64,000 nucleotides of DNA, from assembly GCF_019711565.1 (NCBI RefSeq), contig NZ_JAIGNN010000001.1, forward strand, positions 868,001-932,000, written 5' to 3'. Below are positions 9,104-17,116 of the stretch, one piece after another. The notes below the pieces were generated by a model. The model searched no databases, was not told the origin of the DNA, and worked only from the letters and a program-made list of their open reading frames with translations. Numbering within the stretch: position 1 is the stretch's first letter; each line of letters opens with the position of its first letter. The position numbers and the translations under genes are program-made. Source of the stretch: Qipengyuania proteolytica. GTDB lineage: Bacteria; Pseudomonadota; Alphaproteobacteria; Sphingomonadales; Sphingomonadaceae.

Positions 9104-9192
9104 GGGGCGAGCATCCTTCCTGTATCGTCGCTCCCAGGAAGGCGGGAGCCGATAGGGTTGCCGGGGCGCCCGTTCCTAACCTCCGCAGGAAC
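9104..9192 (-). promoter_or_regulatory. Structured mRNA leader, candidate riboswitch or translational switch
   Basis: Read on the minus strand, this leader of the PLP enzyme has: a stem GTTCCT/AGGAAC (9192-9187 with 9177-9172); the element CCCCGGCAACC (9166-9156); a long hairpin with stems TATCG/CGATA (9154-9150 with 9127-9123) and GCTCCC/GGGAGC (9149-9144 with 9135-9130); and then the Shine-Dalgarno AGGAAGG (9121-9115). The hairpin loop contains CCTTCCT (9142-9136), the exact complement of that Shine-Dalgarno. GGGCG (9171-9167) can also pair with CGCCC directly before the ATG. The CCCGGCAACC string resembles the core of SAM-I riboswitches, but the rest does not match that consensus clearly. 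Pairings are seen; ligand and mechanism are inferred. Confidence 0.6.
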
Positions 9193-9249
9193 GCTTCTCC
9201 GCCGCAACCTGGATTACGCGCGACCGATTACGAAGCGCGCTGCGGAAAT

Positions 9250-10662
9250 TCAAGCGGCAAGACCGTGCATCCCCCACACAACGCCCACGATCATCAGGAT
9301 GCCGAACAGGTCGAGCAACAGGCCCGCCTTGACCATCCGCTCGATCCTTATGCGTCCGGTCGACCAGGCGATCGCGTTGGGGCCGGTTCCCGCGGGCAGC
9401 ATGAAGCCCCAGCTGGCAGCCAGCGCGGCAGGCATGGCGAGGAGGATGGGGTCGGCCCCGAGCGCCACGACGAGAGCGGCGACCACCGGGATGATGCCGC
9501 TGGCGGTGGCGACATTGCTGGCGAATTCCGTGATCAGCACGACCATCGCAATTACCGCTATGGCAACGAGCACCAGCGGCCAGGCTTCGAGCGGCAGCAG
9601 CGCCTGCCCCAGCCAGTCGGCGAGGCCGCTTTCGGCCATGCCCGCCGCCAGCGCCAGACCGCCGCCGAACATCATGATCACGCCCCAGGGCGCGCGATTG
9701 GCTTCGTCCCAGGTGAGCAGCGGACGGCCGGTCCCGTCGGGCAGCAGGAAGAGCGTAAGGCCCATCAGAATGGCGATTGTCCCGTCGGTCAGCGAGCCTT
9801 CGGGAAGGAAAGGCGCAATCCACATCTGCCCCATCCATAAGAGAAACGTGACCGCGACCACCGGAACGAGGCGCTTTTCGGCACTCGACCAGGCGGCATG
9901 GGTGTCGATCGCGGCGCGCGCCTTCCGGGCATCGAAGGGGTGCTCGCTCACTTGCTGCACTCGCGCGACCAGATAGGCGGCGAGCGGCACGCCGATGATC
10001 ACCACGGGGAAACCGTAGAAAGCCCACTGCGCAAATGTGATGCGCGTGCCCGTCAGCGTATCGAGCAGGCCGACCGCGATGGCGTTGGTGGGCGATCCGA
10101 CCAGCGTGCCGAGCCCGCCGATGCTCGCGGCGAAGGCGATGCCCATCGGGAGTGCGCCCGAAAGCCCCTCCGTTTCGCCATCGTCAACTCCTCCACCGAC
10201 GAGCACCGCGACCGCCATCGGCATCATGATCAGCGCGGTCGAGGTGTTCGAGATCAGCATCGACAGGATTGCTGCTGTCCCCATGAAGGCGAGCAGCACG
10301 CCCGCCTGCCCGCCGCGCCCGCCGACGAGGCGCAACAAGGCGAGCGCGAGCCGCTTGTGCAACCCGGTTCGCTCGATGGCGAGTGCGATGAAAGCGCCAC
10401 CGAGGATCAGGAACAGGATCGGCGAGTAATAGGCGCTCGCCGTGGCCTTGGCATCCATGACCCCGGCAAACGGCAGCACGAGGAACGGCATCAACGCGGT
10501 GGCGGTCAGGGGCAACGCCTCGGTCATCCACCAGGCCGCCATCAGCACGACGAGACCGGCGACAACAAACGCCTCCCGGCTCATGCCTTCCGGAGTTGGC
10601 AGGACAATGCTCAGCAAGAGCGCTGCGGCACCCAGTAGCAGCCCGATGGTCTTGGCAGTCAC
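9250..10662 (-). CDS. DASS/SLC13-family sodium-coupled anion symporter
   Basis: A 470-residue polytopic protein with about 11-12 hydrophobic segments. Family features include SNTSTALIMMPMAVAVL near residue 140 and the second sodium-site motif ITEFASNVATASGIIPV near residue 385, the duplicated SNT/SNV hairpin signatures of divalent anion:Na+ symporters. Substrates in the family are dicarboxylates, citrate or sulfate; none can be assigned here. It reads leftward from a divergent promoter region shared with the S9 peptidase. About 60 bases separate its end from the structured leader of the PLP enzyme, so the two are probably separate units. Confidence 0.9.
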   Translation of the reverse strand: MTAKTIGLLLGAAALLLSIVLPTPEGMSREAFVVAGLVVLMAAWWMTEALPLTATALMPFLVLPFAGVMDAKATASAYYSPILFLILGGAFIALAIERTGLHKRLALALLRLVGGRGGQAGVLLAFMGTAAILSMLISNTSTALIMMPMAVAVLVGGGVDDGETEGLSGALPMGIAFAASIGGLGTLVGSPTNAIAVGLLDTLTGTRITFAQWAFYGFPVVIIGVPLAAYLVARVQQVSEHPFDARKARAAIDTHAAWSSAEKRLVPVVAVTFLLWMGQMWIAPFLPEGSLTDGTIAILMGLTLFLLPDGTGRPLLTWDEANRAPWGVIMMFGGGLALAAGMAESGLADWLGQALLPLEAWPLVLVAIAVIAMVVLITEFASNVATASGIIPVVAALVVALGADPILLAMPAALAASWGFMLPAGTGPNAIAWSTGRIRIERMVKAGLLLDLFGILMIVGVVWGMHGLAA

Positions 10663-10707
10663 GACGGCGCGATCCCCTCTCGCCTGCGGGTGCTACCAGC
10701 GCCCCCG

Positions 10708-10727
10708 GCGCGGCGCAATCGCCGCGC
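10708..10727. repeat. GC-rich hairpin between divergent genes
   Basis: GCGCGGCG-CAAT-CGCCGCGC is a perfect 8-bp inverted repeat with a 4-base loop, placed between the start of the DASS symporter (10662, leftward) and that of the S9 peptidase (10787, rightward). It lacks a T-run, so it is not an obvious terminator. It could be a 5-prime UTR hairpin of either transcript or chance in GC-rich DNA. Confidence 0.35.
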
Positions 10728-10786
10728 TTGCAGGCATGGCGCAAGGGGAATACCCATCGGGTGCAAACGAGACCGGGAGACCATCC

Positions 10787-12715
10787 ATGAAGCGTTCGAC
10801 AGCACTGCTGGCCGCCATTTCGCTCGCCGCCCTGACATCCCCAGCCATGGTGATGGCGCATGAAGGCCACACTGCCGAGGCGCAGGCAACGAAAACCTAC
10901 ACTGCGGAGCAGTTCTTCGAATCCACCGCCTTCTCGGTCGGATCGCCCAGCGGCTACAACTTCTCACCCGACGGTAAACACGTCCTCGTGAACAGCGACG
11001 AGAGCGGGGTCTTCAACGCCTATCTGATGCCGCTGGAGGGTGGCGATCCCGTCCCGCTCACGACATCGACCGGGAATGCGACCTTCGGGTCCAGCTTCTT
11101 CCCGAACGACGGGCGGCTGCTGTTTACCGCCGATAACGGCGGGGACGAGCTCAACCATGTGTTTCTGCGCGCCGAAGACGGCACGGTCATCGACCTCACT
11201 CCCGGCGAAAAGGTGAAAGCCTCCTTCGCCGGCTGGAATGCGGCGGGCGACACGTTCTACATTCTTTCCAACGAGCGCGACCCGGCCGCATTCGACCTCT
11301 ATGGCTATGCGGCGGACGGCTTCGAGCGGGCCCGCCTGTTCACCAATGAAGGCGGCTTCTCGGTCGACGCCATTTCGGACGACGGGCGCTGGGTGGCCCT
11401 GTCGAAGGCGATCTCGAGCGCAGACAGCGATCTCTATCTCGTCGACCTGGCCGCCGACGAGCCCCAGCCGGTGCTGATCTCCGAGCATGATGGAAACGTC
11501 AGCCATGGCGTCTACACCTTCACCCGCGACAATTCCGCGCTCATCTACGCGACCGACGAGCATGGCGAATTCAACCAGGCGTGGCGCTACGAACTCGCCA
11601 GCGGGGCGAAGAGCCCGGTCCTCGAAGCCGACTGGGACGTCGCCTTCCTGCAGTATTCGCCGAGCGGGCGCTACCGGGTGAGCGCGATCAACGAAGACGC
11701 GCTGACCGCGCTCACCATCCTCGACACGCGAAGCGGTGAGACGGTGACCCTCGACGGAGTGCCGGAAGGCAGTCTCGGCTCGATCCGCTTCGACCCACAG
11801 GAAACGCGCATCGCCTTCACCGTGACCTCGGACACCTCGCCGACCGACATCTACGTTGCAAATCTGGCGGGCGGGTCGGCCAAGCGCCTTACCACCGCAC
11901 TCAACCCGGCAATTGACGAGACCGACCTCGTCACGGCGACTGTCGCGCGCTTCCCGAGCTATGACGGGGTCGAGATTCCGGGCATCCTCTACAAGCCGAA
12001 CGGCGCGAGCGCCGCGAAGCCCGCTCCCATGGTCGTGCTGGTCCACGGTGGTCCGGGTGGCCAGAGCACGCGAGGTTACAACCCGATGGTGCAGCACCTC
12101 GTCAACAACGGCTATGCGGTGTACGCCATCAACAATCGCGGCTCGTCGGGCTACGGCAAGACCTTCTTCCACATGGACGACAAGAAGCACGGCGATGTCG
12201 ACTTGCGCGACGTGGTCGCGGCGAAAGGGTTCCTTCAGGGACTCGACTGGGTGGCGGACGACCGGATTGCGGTGATGGGCGGTTCCTACGGCGGCTACAT
12301 GACCGCCGCCGCGCTCGCCTTGCATCCCGAGGTGTTCGACGCGGGGATCAATATATTTGGCGTCACGAACTGGGTTCGCACCCTGAAATCGATCCCGCCG
12401 TGGTGGGGCAGCTTCCGCGATTCGCTGTATGACGAAATGGGCGATCCGGCAGTGGACGAGGAACGCCATCGCGCGATCTCCCCGCTGTTCCACGCCGCCA
12501 ATATCATCAAGCCGATGCTCGTGGTGCAGGGCGCCAACGATCCGCGCGTGTTGCAGGTCGAAAGCGACGAACTGGTGGCTGCGGTCAAGGCGAACGGGGT
12601 GCCTGTCGAATACGTGCTGTTTCCGGACGAAGGCCACGGCTTCCGGCGCAAGGAGAACCGCATCACCGCATCCGAGGCGTACCTGCAGTTCCTCGACGAG
12701 CACATCGGCCGCTGA
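10787..12715 (+). CDS. Secreted S9-family (prolyl oligopeptidase/DPP) serine peptidase
   Basis: A 642-residue secreted or periplasmic peptidase. The ATG at 10787 starts at a Sec signal peptide (MKRSTALLAAISLAALTSPAMVMAHE) behind a GGGAGA ribosome-binding site; the long open frame upstream has no coding look. An N-terminal WD40/propeller-like region (about 45-370) precedes the alpha/beta-hydrolase domain. The nucleophile is Ser500 in MGGSYGGYM, the oxyanion region is VLVHGGPGGQ, the acid is in VVQGANDPRV and the His in FPDEGHGF. These enzymes cleave oligopeptides after Pro or Ala. The Tol-B-like repeats could cause confusion, but the hydrolase domain settles the family. A strong bidirectional terminator follows. 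Confidence 0.93.
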   Translation: MKRSTALLAAISLAALTSPAMVMAHEGHTAEAQATKTYTAEQFFESTAFSVGSPSGYNFSPDGKHVLVNSDESGVFNAYLMPLEGGDPVPLTTSTGNATFGSSFFPNDGRLLFTADNGGDELNHVFLRAEDGTVIDLTPGEKVKASFAGWNAAGDTFYILSNERDPAAFDLYGYAADGFERARLFTNEGGFSVDAISDDGRWVALSKAISSADSDLYLVDLAADEPQPVLISEHDGNVSHGVYTFTRDNSALIYATDEHGEFNQAWRYELASGAKSPVLEADWDVAFLQYSPSGRYRVSAINEDALTALTILDTRSGETVTLDGVPEGSLGSIRFDPQETRIAFTVTSDTSPTDIYVANLAGGSAKRLTTALNPAIDETDLVTATVARFPSYDGVEIPGILYKPNGASAAKPAPMVVLVHGGPGGQSTRGYNPMVQHLVNNGYAVYAINNRGSSGYGKTFFHMDDKKHGDVDLRDVVAAKGFLQGLDWVADDRIAVMGGSYGGYMTAAALALHPEVFDAGINIFGVTNWVRTLKSIPPWWGSFRDSLYDEMGDPAVDEERHRAISPLFHAANIIKPMLVVQGANDPRVLQVESDELVAAVKANGVPVEYVLFPDEGHGFRRKENRITASEAYLQFLDEHIGR

Positions 12716-12735
12716 GCCCGGGCTTGGTGCAAACG

Positions 12736-12765
12736 AAAAAGGCGGGCCAGTGCGGCCCGCCTTTT
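12736..12765. terminator. Bidirectional rho-independent terminator
   Basis: AAAAAGGCGGGCC-AGTGC-GGCCCGCCTTTT: an 8-bp GC stem with a 5-base loop, flanked by A5 on the left and T4 on the right. It therefore works for both the rightward S9 peptidase and the leftward infC, whose stop codons flank it. Confidence 0.92.
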
Positions 12766-12788
12766 CTGATTCAGGTGATGGGGGTGCC

Positions 12789-13331
12789 TTACTTCGGCGC
12801 GAGCACCATCACCATCTGGCGGCCTTCGAGACGCGGGAAGCTTTCGACCTTGGCCAGTTCTTCCATGTCGTCGCGCACGCGATTGAGAAGGTCCATGCCG
12901 AGCTGCTGGTGCGCCATCTCGCGACCGCGGAAGCGCAAGGTGCACTTCACCTTGTCACCATGCTCGATGAACTTGATGACGTTCTTCATCTTCACGTCGT
13001 AATCGTGATCGTCGATGTTCGGACGCATCTTGATCTCTTTGATTTCCTGCGTCTTCTGCGTCTTGCGCGCGAGGTTCGCCTTCTTCTGCGCCTCGTAGCG
13101 ATACTTGCCGACGTCGAGGAACTTGCACACCGGCGGGTCCGCATTGGGGGACACTTCGACGAGGTTGAGGCCCAGTTCGTTGGCCTGCTCGACCGCTTCG
13201 CGGGTGTACATCACCCCCAAATTCTCGCCTTCGTGATCGATCACGCGGACCTTGGGGACATTGATCATGTTATCGTAGCGCGGGCCGCTTTTCACGGGCA
13301 TTTGCATGCTGCGCCGGGGTGGACGGGCTAT
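12789..13331 (-). CDS. infC: Translation initiation factor IF-3, probable ATA start
   Basis: IF-3 binds the 30S subunit, prevents 50S joining and proofreads initiator tRNA and start codon. The protein shows both domains: [25 protein letters not shown] at the N-terminus, a Lys-rich linker ([20 protein letters not shown]), and [23 protein letters not shown] near the C-terminus. The first ATG (13307) has no ribosome-binding site. Eight codons upstream, ATA at 13331-13329 lies 8 bases after AGGAG (13344-13340 on the minus strand) and gives 180 residues, the length of E. coli IF-3. Non-AUG starts on infC are established and underlie autoregulation, so ATA is the preferred start. Confidence 0.93.
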   Translation of the reverse strand: MARPPRRSMQMPVKSGPRYDNMINVPKVRVIDHEGENLGVMYTREAVEQANELGLNLVEVSPNADPPVCKFLDVGKYRYEAQKKANLARKTQKTQEIKEIKMRPNIDDHDYDVKMKNVIKFIEHGDKVKCTLRFRGREMAHQQLGMDLLNRVRDDMEELAKVESFPRLEGRQMVMVLAPK

Positions 13332-13406
13332 GGGGCATTCTCCTGATTCTGCCGATTGTCGAGGTGGCTATGTAGGGAGAAACTCGGGCTTTCGCCAGTG
13401 TGAAAC

Positions 13407-14111
13407 TCAGGCCGCGCTGCGCCACAGGGTGAAGCGCGCGAGTTTGCCCCTGGCCGGGACGACGGCGTCGATCCGCTCCGCCGGTTGCAGCGCGGTCAGG
13501 ATCGCCGGATCGGCGGCGTTCATCCCGCCGGTATAGGCGCCGAAGGCGGGCAGGATCATCCGGCCCGATGGCCTTCCATCCGCGCCTTCGTTGGCGCTGA
13601 CCACGGCACAGGGCCGGCGAATGCTGCGATCGCGGACCTTGAGTTGCAGACGCGGATGGTAGTGGCCGGAGAGCTCCGGCCGGGTCTCTCCGCGCTTCGC
13701 CCGGTGGCGCAGGATCACGCCCCCGATCTCGAGTTCGTCGGCGAGTGTTCCGCCGTGGCGGGCCTCCATCTCGGGATCGTGATTGCCGGTGATCCACACC
13801 CAGTCGACCGCCTTCGTCAGCGCGTCGAGCATGCCCGCAGCATGCTCTTCGAGCCGCTGCGAACCGTCCGAATCGTGGAAATTGTCGCCCAGCGTGATCA
13901 CCCGGCGGGCCCCCGTCTCGCGGATCGCCAGCGCCACCCGCTCGAGCGTCTCGCGGCTGTCGTAGGGTGGGACCATCTGCCCGTGACGCGCGAAGAAGCT
14001 GCCCTTCTCGAGATGCAGGTCGGCGACCAGCAACGCGTTTTCACGCGGCCAGAACAGCGCACGGCCCTCTGTCAGGAGCCATTCCTCGCCTGCGAACGAA
14101 AGGGGAACCAT
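13407..14111 (-). CDS. pdeM: Ligase-associated DNA-repair endonuclease PdeM
   Basis: A 234-residue calcineurin-like metallophosphoesterase. Metal-binding motifs are in order: VADLHLEKGS, TLGDNFHDSDGSQ, WITGNHDPE and LSGHYHPRLQLKVR. PdeM-type proteins usually cluster with a DNA ligase/helicase/exonuclease set; none of those partners lies directly beside it here, so the name rests on sequence. The ATG at 14111 is directly upstream of VPLSFAGEEWLLTEGRALFWP, the family's normal beginning. It is divergent from hemF, with an FNR-type box between the two genes. Confidence 0.85.
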   Translation of the reverse strand: MVPLSFAGEEWLLTEGRALFWPRENALLVADLHLEKGSFFARHGQMVPPYDSRETLERVALAIRETGARRVITLGDNFHDSDGSQRLEEHAAGMLDALTKAVDWVWITGNHDPEMEARHGGTLADELEIGGVILRHRAKRGETRPELSGHYHPRLQLKVRDRSIRRPCAVVSANEGADGRPSGRMILPAFGAYTGGMNAADPAILTALQPAERIDAVVPARGKLARFTLWRSAA

Positions 14112-14161
14112 GCGCCGCTATTGCCGCAGCGCCGATGAGATGGCAAGCCCCGCCTCGGGCC

Positions 14162-14175
14162 TTGATCGATATCAA
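14162..14175. promoter_or_regulatory. FNR/FnrL-type binding site
   Basis: TTGAT-CGAT-ATCAA is a perfect match to the FNR/FnrL consensus TTGAT-N4-ATCAA, extended symmetrically by CC/GG on the outside. It lies 60 bases upstream of the hemF ATG and 51 bases upstream of the pdeM ATG, in the divergent intergenic region. FNR control of heme-biosynthesis genes by oxygen is established in alphaproteobacteria. Whether it activates or represses hemF depends on the promoter position, which is not known here. Confidence 0.75.
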
Positions 14176-14234
14176 GGATGGACGAGCAGGAGCCGCCTAG
14201 TCGCGGTGCCGAACTGTAACCAACGAAGGACGTC

Positions 14235-15092
14235 ATGACCGACTGGACACCCCATACCGCACAGGCGAAAGACTGGTTTGAATCGCTGCGCGACCGCATC
14301 TGCGCCGCCTTCGAGGCAATCGAACGCGAAGCGGGGTCCGACGCGGCTTTCCAGTACACGCCGTGGGAGCGCGAAGAGGAAGGCAATCCAGATCCCGGCG
14401 GCGGGGTGCAGGGCCTGATGAAAGGCAAGGTTTTCGAGAAGGTCGGCGTCAACGTCTCGACGGTGCGCGGCAGTTTCTCGTCAGAATTTGCAGGCCAGGT
14501 GAACGGCGCCAGCGCGGAGCAGCCCGGCTTTACCGCGACCGGGATCAGCCTCGTCGCCCATATGGCCAACCCGCATGTGCCGGCCGTCCACATGAACACG
14601 CGCTTCCTGACGACGCAGGCGGCGTGGTTCGGGGGCGGGGCGGATCTCAACCCGCCGATCCCCTATGAAGAAGACACTGCGGATTTCCATGCCCGCTTCC
14701 GGGCCGCCTGCGCGGCGCACAATCCGACCTATTACGAGCGGTTCAAGAAGTGGGCGGATGACTATTTCTTCATTCCCCACCGCGGCGTCCACCGCGGCGT
14801 GGGCGGGATTTTCTACGATCATCTCGAATGCCCCGACGAAGCTGCCTTCGAGCGCAATTTCGCCTTCACCCGCGATGTGGGCGAGGCCTTCCTTCACATC
14901 TATCCGAAGCTGGTCCGCCGCCGGATGGAGAGCGACTTCACGAGCGCCGACAAGCTGACCCAGCTCGAATGGCGCGGCCGCTACGCCGAATTCAACCTCG
15001 TCTACGACCGCGGCACGCTGTTCGGGCTGAAGACCGGCGGCAATATCGACGCGATCCTGATGAGCCTGCCGCCCGAGGCTGTCTGGAGCTAA
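14235..15092 (+). CDS. hemF: Oxygen-dependent coproporphyrinogen III oxidase
   Basis: A 285-residue HemF. It catalyses the O2-dependent oxidative decarboxylation of coproporphyrinogen III to protoporphyrinogen IX in heme synthesis. The family signature is present: HMNTRFLTTQ followed by AWFGGGADLNPPIPYEEDT (about residues 122-150). HRGVHRGVGGIFYDHLE and RRGRYAEFNLVYDRGTLFGL-type blocks follow. The ATG at 14235 is preceded by GAAGGA. Its promoter region carries a perfect FNR box, fitting an oxygen-linked switch with oxygen-independent HemN elsewhere in the genome (inference). Confidence 0.96.
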   Translation: MTDWTPHTAQAKDWFESLRDRICAAFEAIEREAGSDAAFQYTPWEREEEGNPDPGGGVQGLMKGKVFEKVGVNVSTVRGSFSSEFAGQVNGASAEQPGFTATGISLVAHMANPHVPAVHMNTRFLTTQAAWFGGGADLNPPIPYEEDTADFHARFRAACAAHNPTYYERFKKWADDYFFIPHRGVHRGVGGIFYDHLECPDEAAFERNFAFTRDVGEAFLHIYPKLVRRRMESDFTSADKLTQLEWRGRYAEFNLVYDRGTLFGLKTGGNIDAILMSLPPEAVWS

Positions 15093-15117
15093 TCGCACGG
15101 CCACGCATTGTGCTGCC

Positions 15118-16449
15118 ATGAAGCGCGCGCTTCGCGATCCCGTCCGGCTGATTCCCCTGCTGTTTGCGGGGCTGATCTGTATCGGCACGATCGTTCTGAT
15201 GTTGCCTTGGTCCACGGCTGGGGGCGAGCCTGCGCCTTTTCTTACCGCGCTGTTCACCGCAACCTCCGCGGTTGCGGTTACCGGGCTCGTGACGGTCGAC
15301 ACCGGCGTTTACTGGTCGACCTTCGGACAAGTGGCAATCATGGCCATGTTCCAGATCGGCGGGTTCGGCATCATGGCCGCGGCGAGCCTGCTGGGGATGA
15401 TCGCGGGACGCGGCTTCGGCCTGCGCGACCGGATGGCGACGCAGGTAGAACGAGAAGGTCTGAAGCTGGCTTCGACCGGATCGGTCCTCAAACTCATCCT
15501 CGTTATCACCCTCACAGTCGAACTGCTCCTTACCGCCGTGCTGGCGGTCCGTTTTGCGACTGCGTGGGACATGCAGCCATTCCAGGCCCTCTGGCAGGGG
15601 CTCTTCCACGCGGTCAGCGCGTTCAACAACGCCGGCTTTTCGACCTTTTCGGACAGTGTGATGGGGTTCCAGAACGACGCCCTGGTGCTCGTCCCCATCG
15701 CGCTCGCGGTAGTCGTTTCGGCGCTCGGCTTCCCGGTCATGGAAGACTGGCGTGAACATGGTGGCGACTGGCGCCACTGGACCCTGCATTCCAAGATGAC
15801 GCTGGCAGGGACGCTGATCCTGCTGGTGTCGGGTTTCGTCGCCACCCTGGCGATGGAGTGGAGCAATCCCGCGACGCTGGGCCCGATGCCGGTCGGGACG
15901 AAACTGCTCAACGCCGCGTTTCATTCGGTCATGCCGCGGACCGCGGGTTTCAACAGCCTCGACATGGGTGCCTATCGCGAAGAGACGCTAGTGGTGAACT
16001 ACGTGCTGATGTTCGTCGGCGGGGGCAGCGCCGGAACTGCGGGCGGCATCAAGATCACGACCTTCATGGTGCTGATCGCGATCGTGCTGGCAGAGGTACT
16101 CCGTCGCCGCGATGCCGGCATGTTCGGGCGCCGCTTCGGGCACGCGCTGGAGCGGCAGGCGCTGACCGTTGCCTCGATTGCGCTGCTGCTCGTCCTGTCT
16201 GCGACGATGTTCATTACCGCGGTCACGCGCCTGCCGCTGCACGATGTACTTTTCGAAACCGTTTCGGCCTTCGCCACGGTGGGCCTTTCGACCGGCATTA
16301 CCGCACAGTTGCCGCCCTCGGCACTGGTCGTGCTCATCATCCTGATGTTCGTCGGCCGGGTCGGCACCATCACGGCTGCGACCGCGCTTGCCCTGGGCGG
16401 TAGCGACCGCCCCTATCGTTATCCCGAGGAGAACCCAATTGTCGGCTGA
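15118..16449 (+). CDS. KtrB/TrkH-type potassium channel subunit
   Basis: A 443-residue membrane protein with four M1-P-M2-like repeats, as in TrkH/KtrB/HKT channels. Selectivity-filter-like loops are visible as AVTGLVTVDTGVYW, AFNNAGFSTFSDS, PRTAGFNSLDMG and STVGLSTG-type (FATVGLSTGI). It forms the pore of a K+ uptake system and is gated by the RCK/KTN subunit encoded next, with which it overlaps by 11 bases. Length favours KtrB over TrkH (about 480). Loss of the GG-rich TrkH C-terminus is consistent with that, but both names are used for such proteins, so no symbol is assigned. Confidence 0.9.
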   Translation: MKRALRDPVRLIPLLFAGLICIGTIVLMLPWSTAGGEPAPFLTALFTATSAVAVTGLVTVDTGVYWSTFGQVAIMAMFQIGGFGIMAAASLLGMIAGRGFGLRDRMATQVEREGLKLASTGSVLKLILVITLTVELLLTAVLAVRFATAWDMQPFQALWQGLFHAVSAFNNAGFSTFSDSVMGFQNDALVLVPIALAVVVSALGFPVMEDWREHGGDWRHWTLHSKMTLAGTLILLVSGFVATLAMEWSNPATLGPMPVGTKLLNAAFHSVMPRTAGFNSLDMGAYREETLVVNYVLMFVGGGSAGTAGGIKITTFMVLIAIVLAEVLRRRDAGMFGRRFGHALERQALTVASIALLLVLSATMFITAVTRLPLHDVLFETVSAFATVGLSTGITAQLPPSALVVLIILMFVGRVGTITAATALALGGSDRPYRYPEENPIVG

Positions 16450-17101
16450 ATCGCGCAAACCCATCATCGTCATCGGCCTGGGCCGGTTCGGCAGTGCGGT
16501 GGCCTGCACGCTCGAGCGGATGGGTCACGAAGTGCTCGGCGCCGATGCCGATGGCGAAATCGTGCGCGATCACAAGGACCTGATCACCCAGGTCGTCGAA
16601 GCGGACTGCACCGAGCCGGAAACCCTGCGCCGGCTGGGGGCGGGCGAATTCGAAACCGCTGTCGTCGGGATCGGCACGAACCTCGAAGCCAGCCTGCTGA
16701 CCGTGCTGGCGCTGGTCGATCTCGGCCTGCCCAATATCTGGGCGAAAGCGAATACCGACCGCCATGGCCGGATCCTGGAGCGGACCGGGGCTCACCACGT
16801 CGTATTTCCCGAACAGAAGATGGGCGAGCGCGTGGCGCATCTGGTCAACGAGCGGTTGCTCGACTTCATCAGCTTCGATGGGCAATTCGCGATTGCCCGC
16901 CTCCGGGCGCCAGAGCCGATCATCGGCCTCCCGCTGGTGACCAGCCAGTGCCGGAAGAAATTCGACGTGACGGTCGTCGGCGTGAAGCGGAAGGGCGAAG
17001 ACTTCATACACGCCGTGCCCGACACGATCATCATGCCGGACGACGAGCTGGTGGTGTCTGGCAGGATCGACCGGATCGAGCTTTTTTCGGCGATCGGCTA
17101 G
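16439..17101 (+). CDS. KtrA/TrkA-type RCK gating subunit, TTG start
   Basis: A 220-residue cytoplasmic protein. The TrkA-N Rossmann domain begins with IIVIGLGRFGSAVA (GxGxxG nucleotide loop), and a TrkA-C domain spans about 135-220. It binds NAD(H) or ATP/ADP and gates the channel subunit encoded upstream. The TTG at 16439 is chosen because GAGGAGAA lies seven bases upstream and the protein then begins just before the Rossmann strand. Upstream ATG 16388 would require a large overlap and has no ribosome-binding site. The 11-base overlap with the channel gene implies coupled translation. Confidence 0.9.
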   Translation: MSAESRKPIIVIGLGRFGSAVACTLERMGHEVLGADADGEIVRDHKDLITQVVEADCTEPETLRRLGAGEFETAVVGIGTNLEASLLTVLALVDLGLPNIWAKANTDRHGRILERTGAHHVVFPEQKMGERVAHLVNERLLDFISFDGQFAIARLRAPEPIIGLPLVTSQCRKKFDVTVVGVKRKGEDFIHAVPDTIIMPDDELVVSGRIDRIELFSAIG

Positions 17102-17116
17102 GCCAGCGGGGGCGCG

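Noticed and set aside
9104-9192. Direct assignment of the leader as a SAM-I or SAM-II riboswitch
   Set aside because: Only the CCCGGCAACC string matches SAM-I; the kink-turn and four-way junction are not visible and the SAM-II consensus is absent.
7622-9976. A 784-codon plus-strand frame
   Set aside because: Antisense to the ATP-grasp, PLP-enzyme and transporter genes, Arg/Pro-rich with no recognisable domain.
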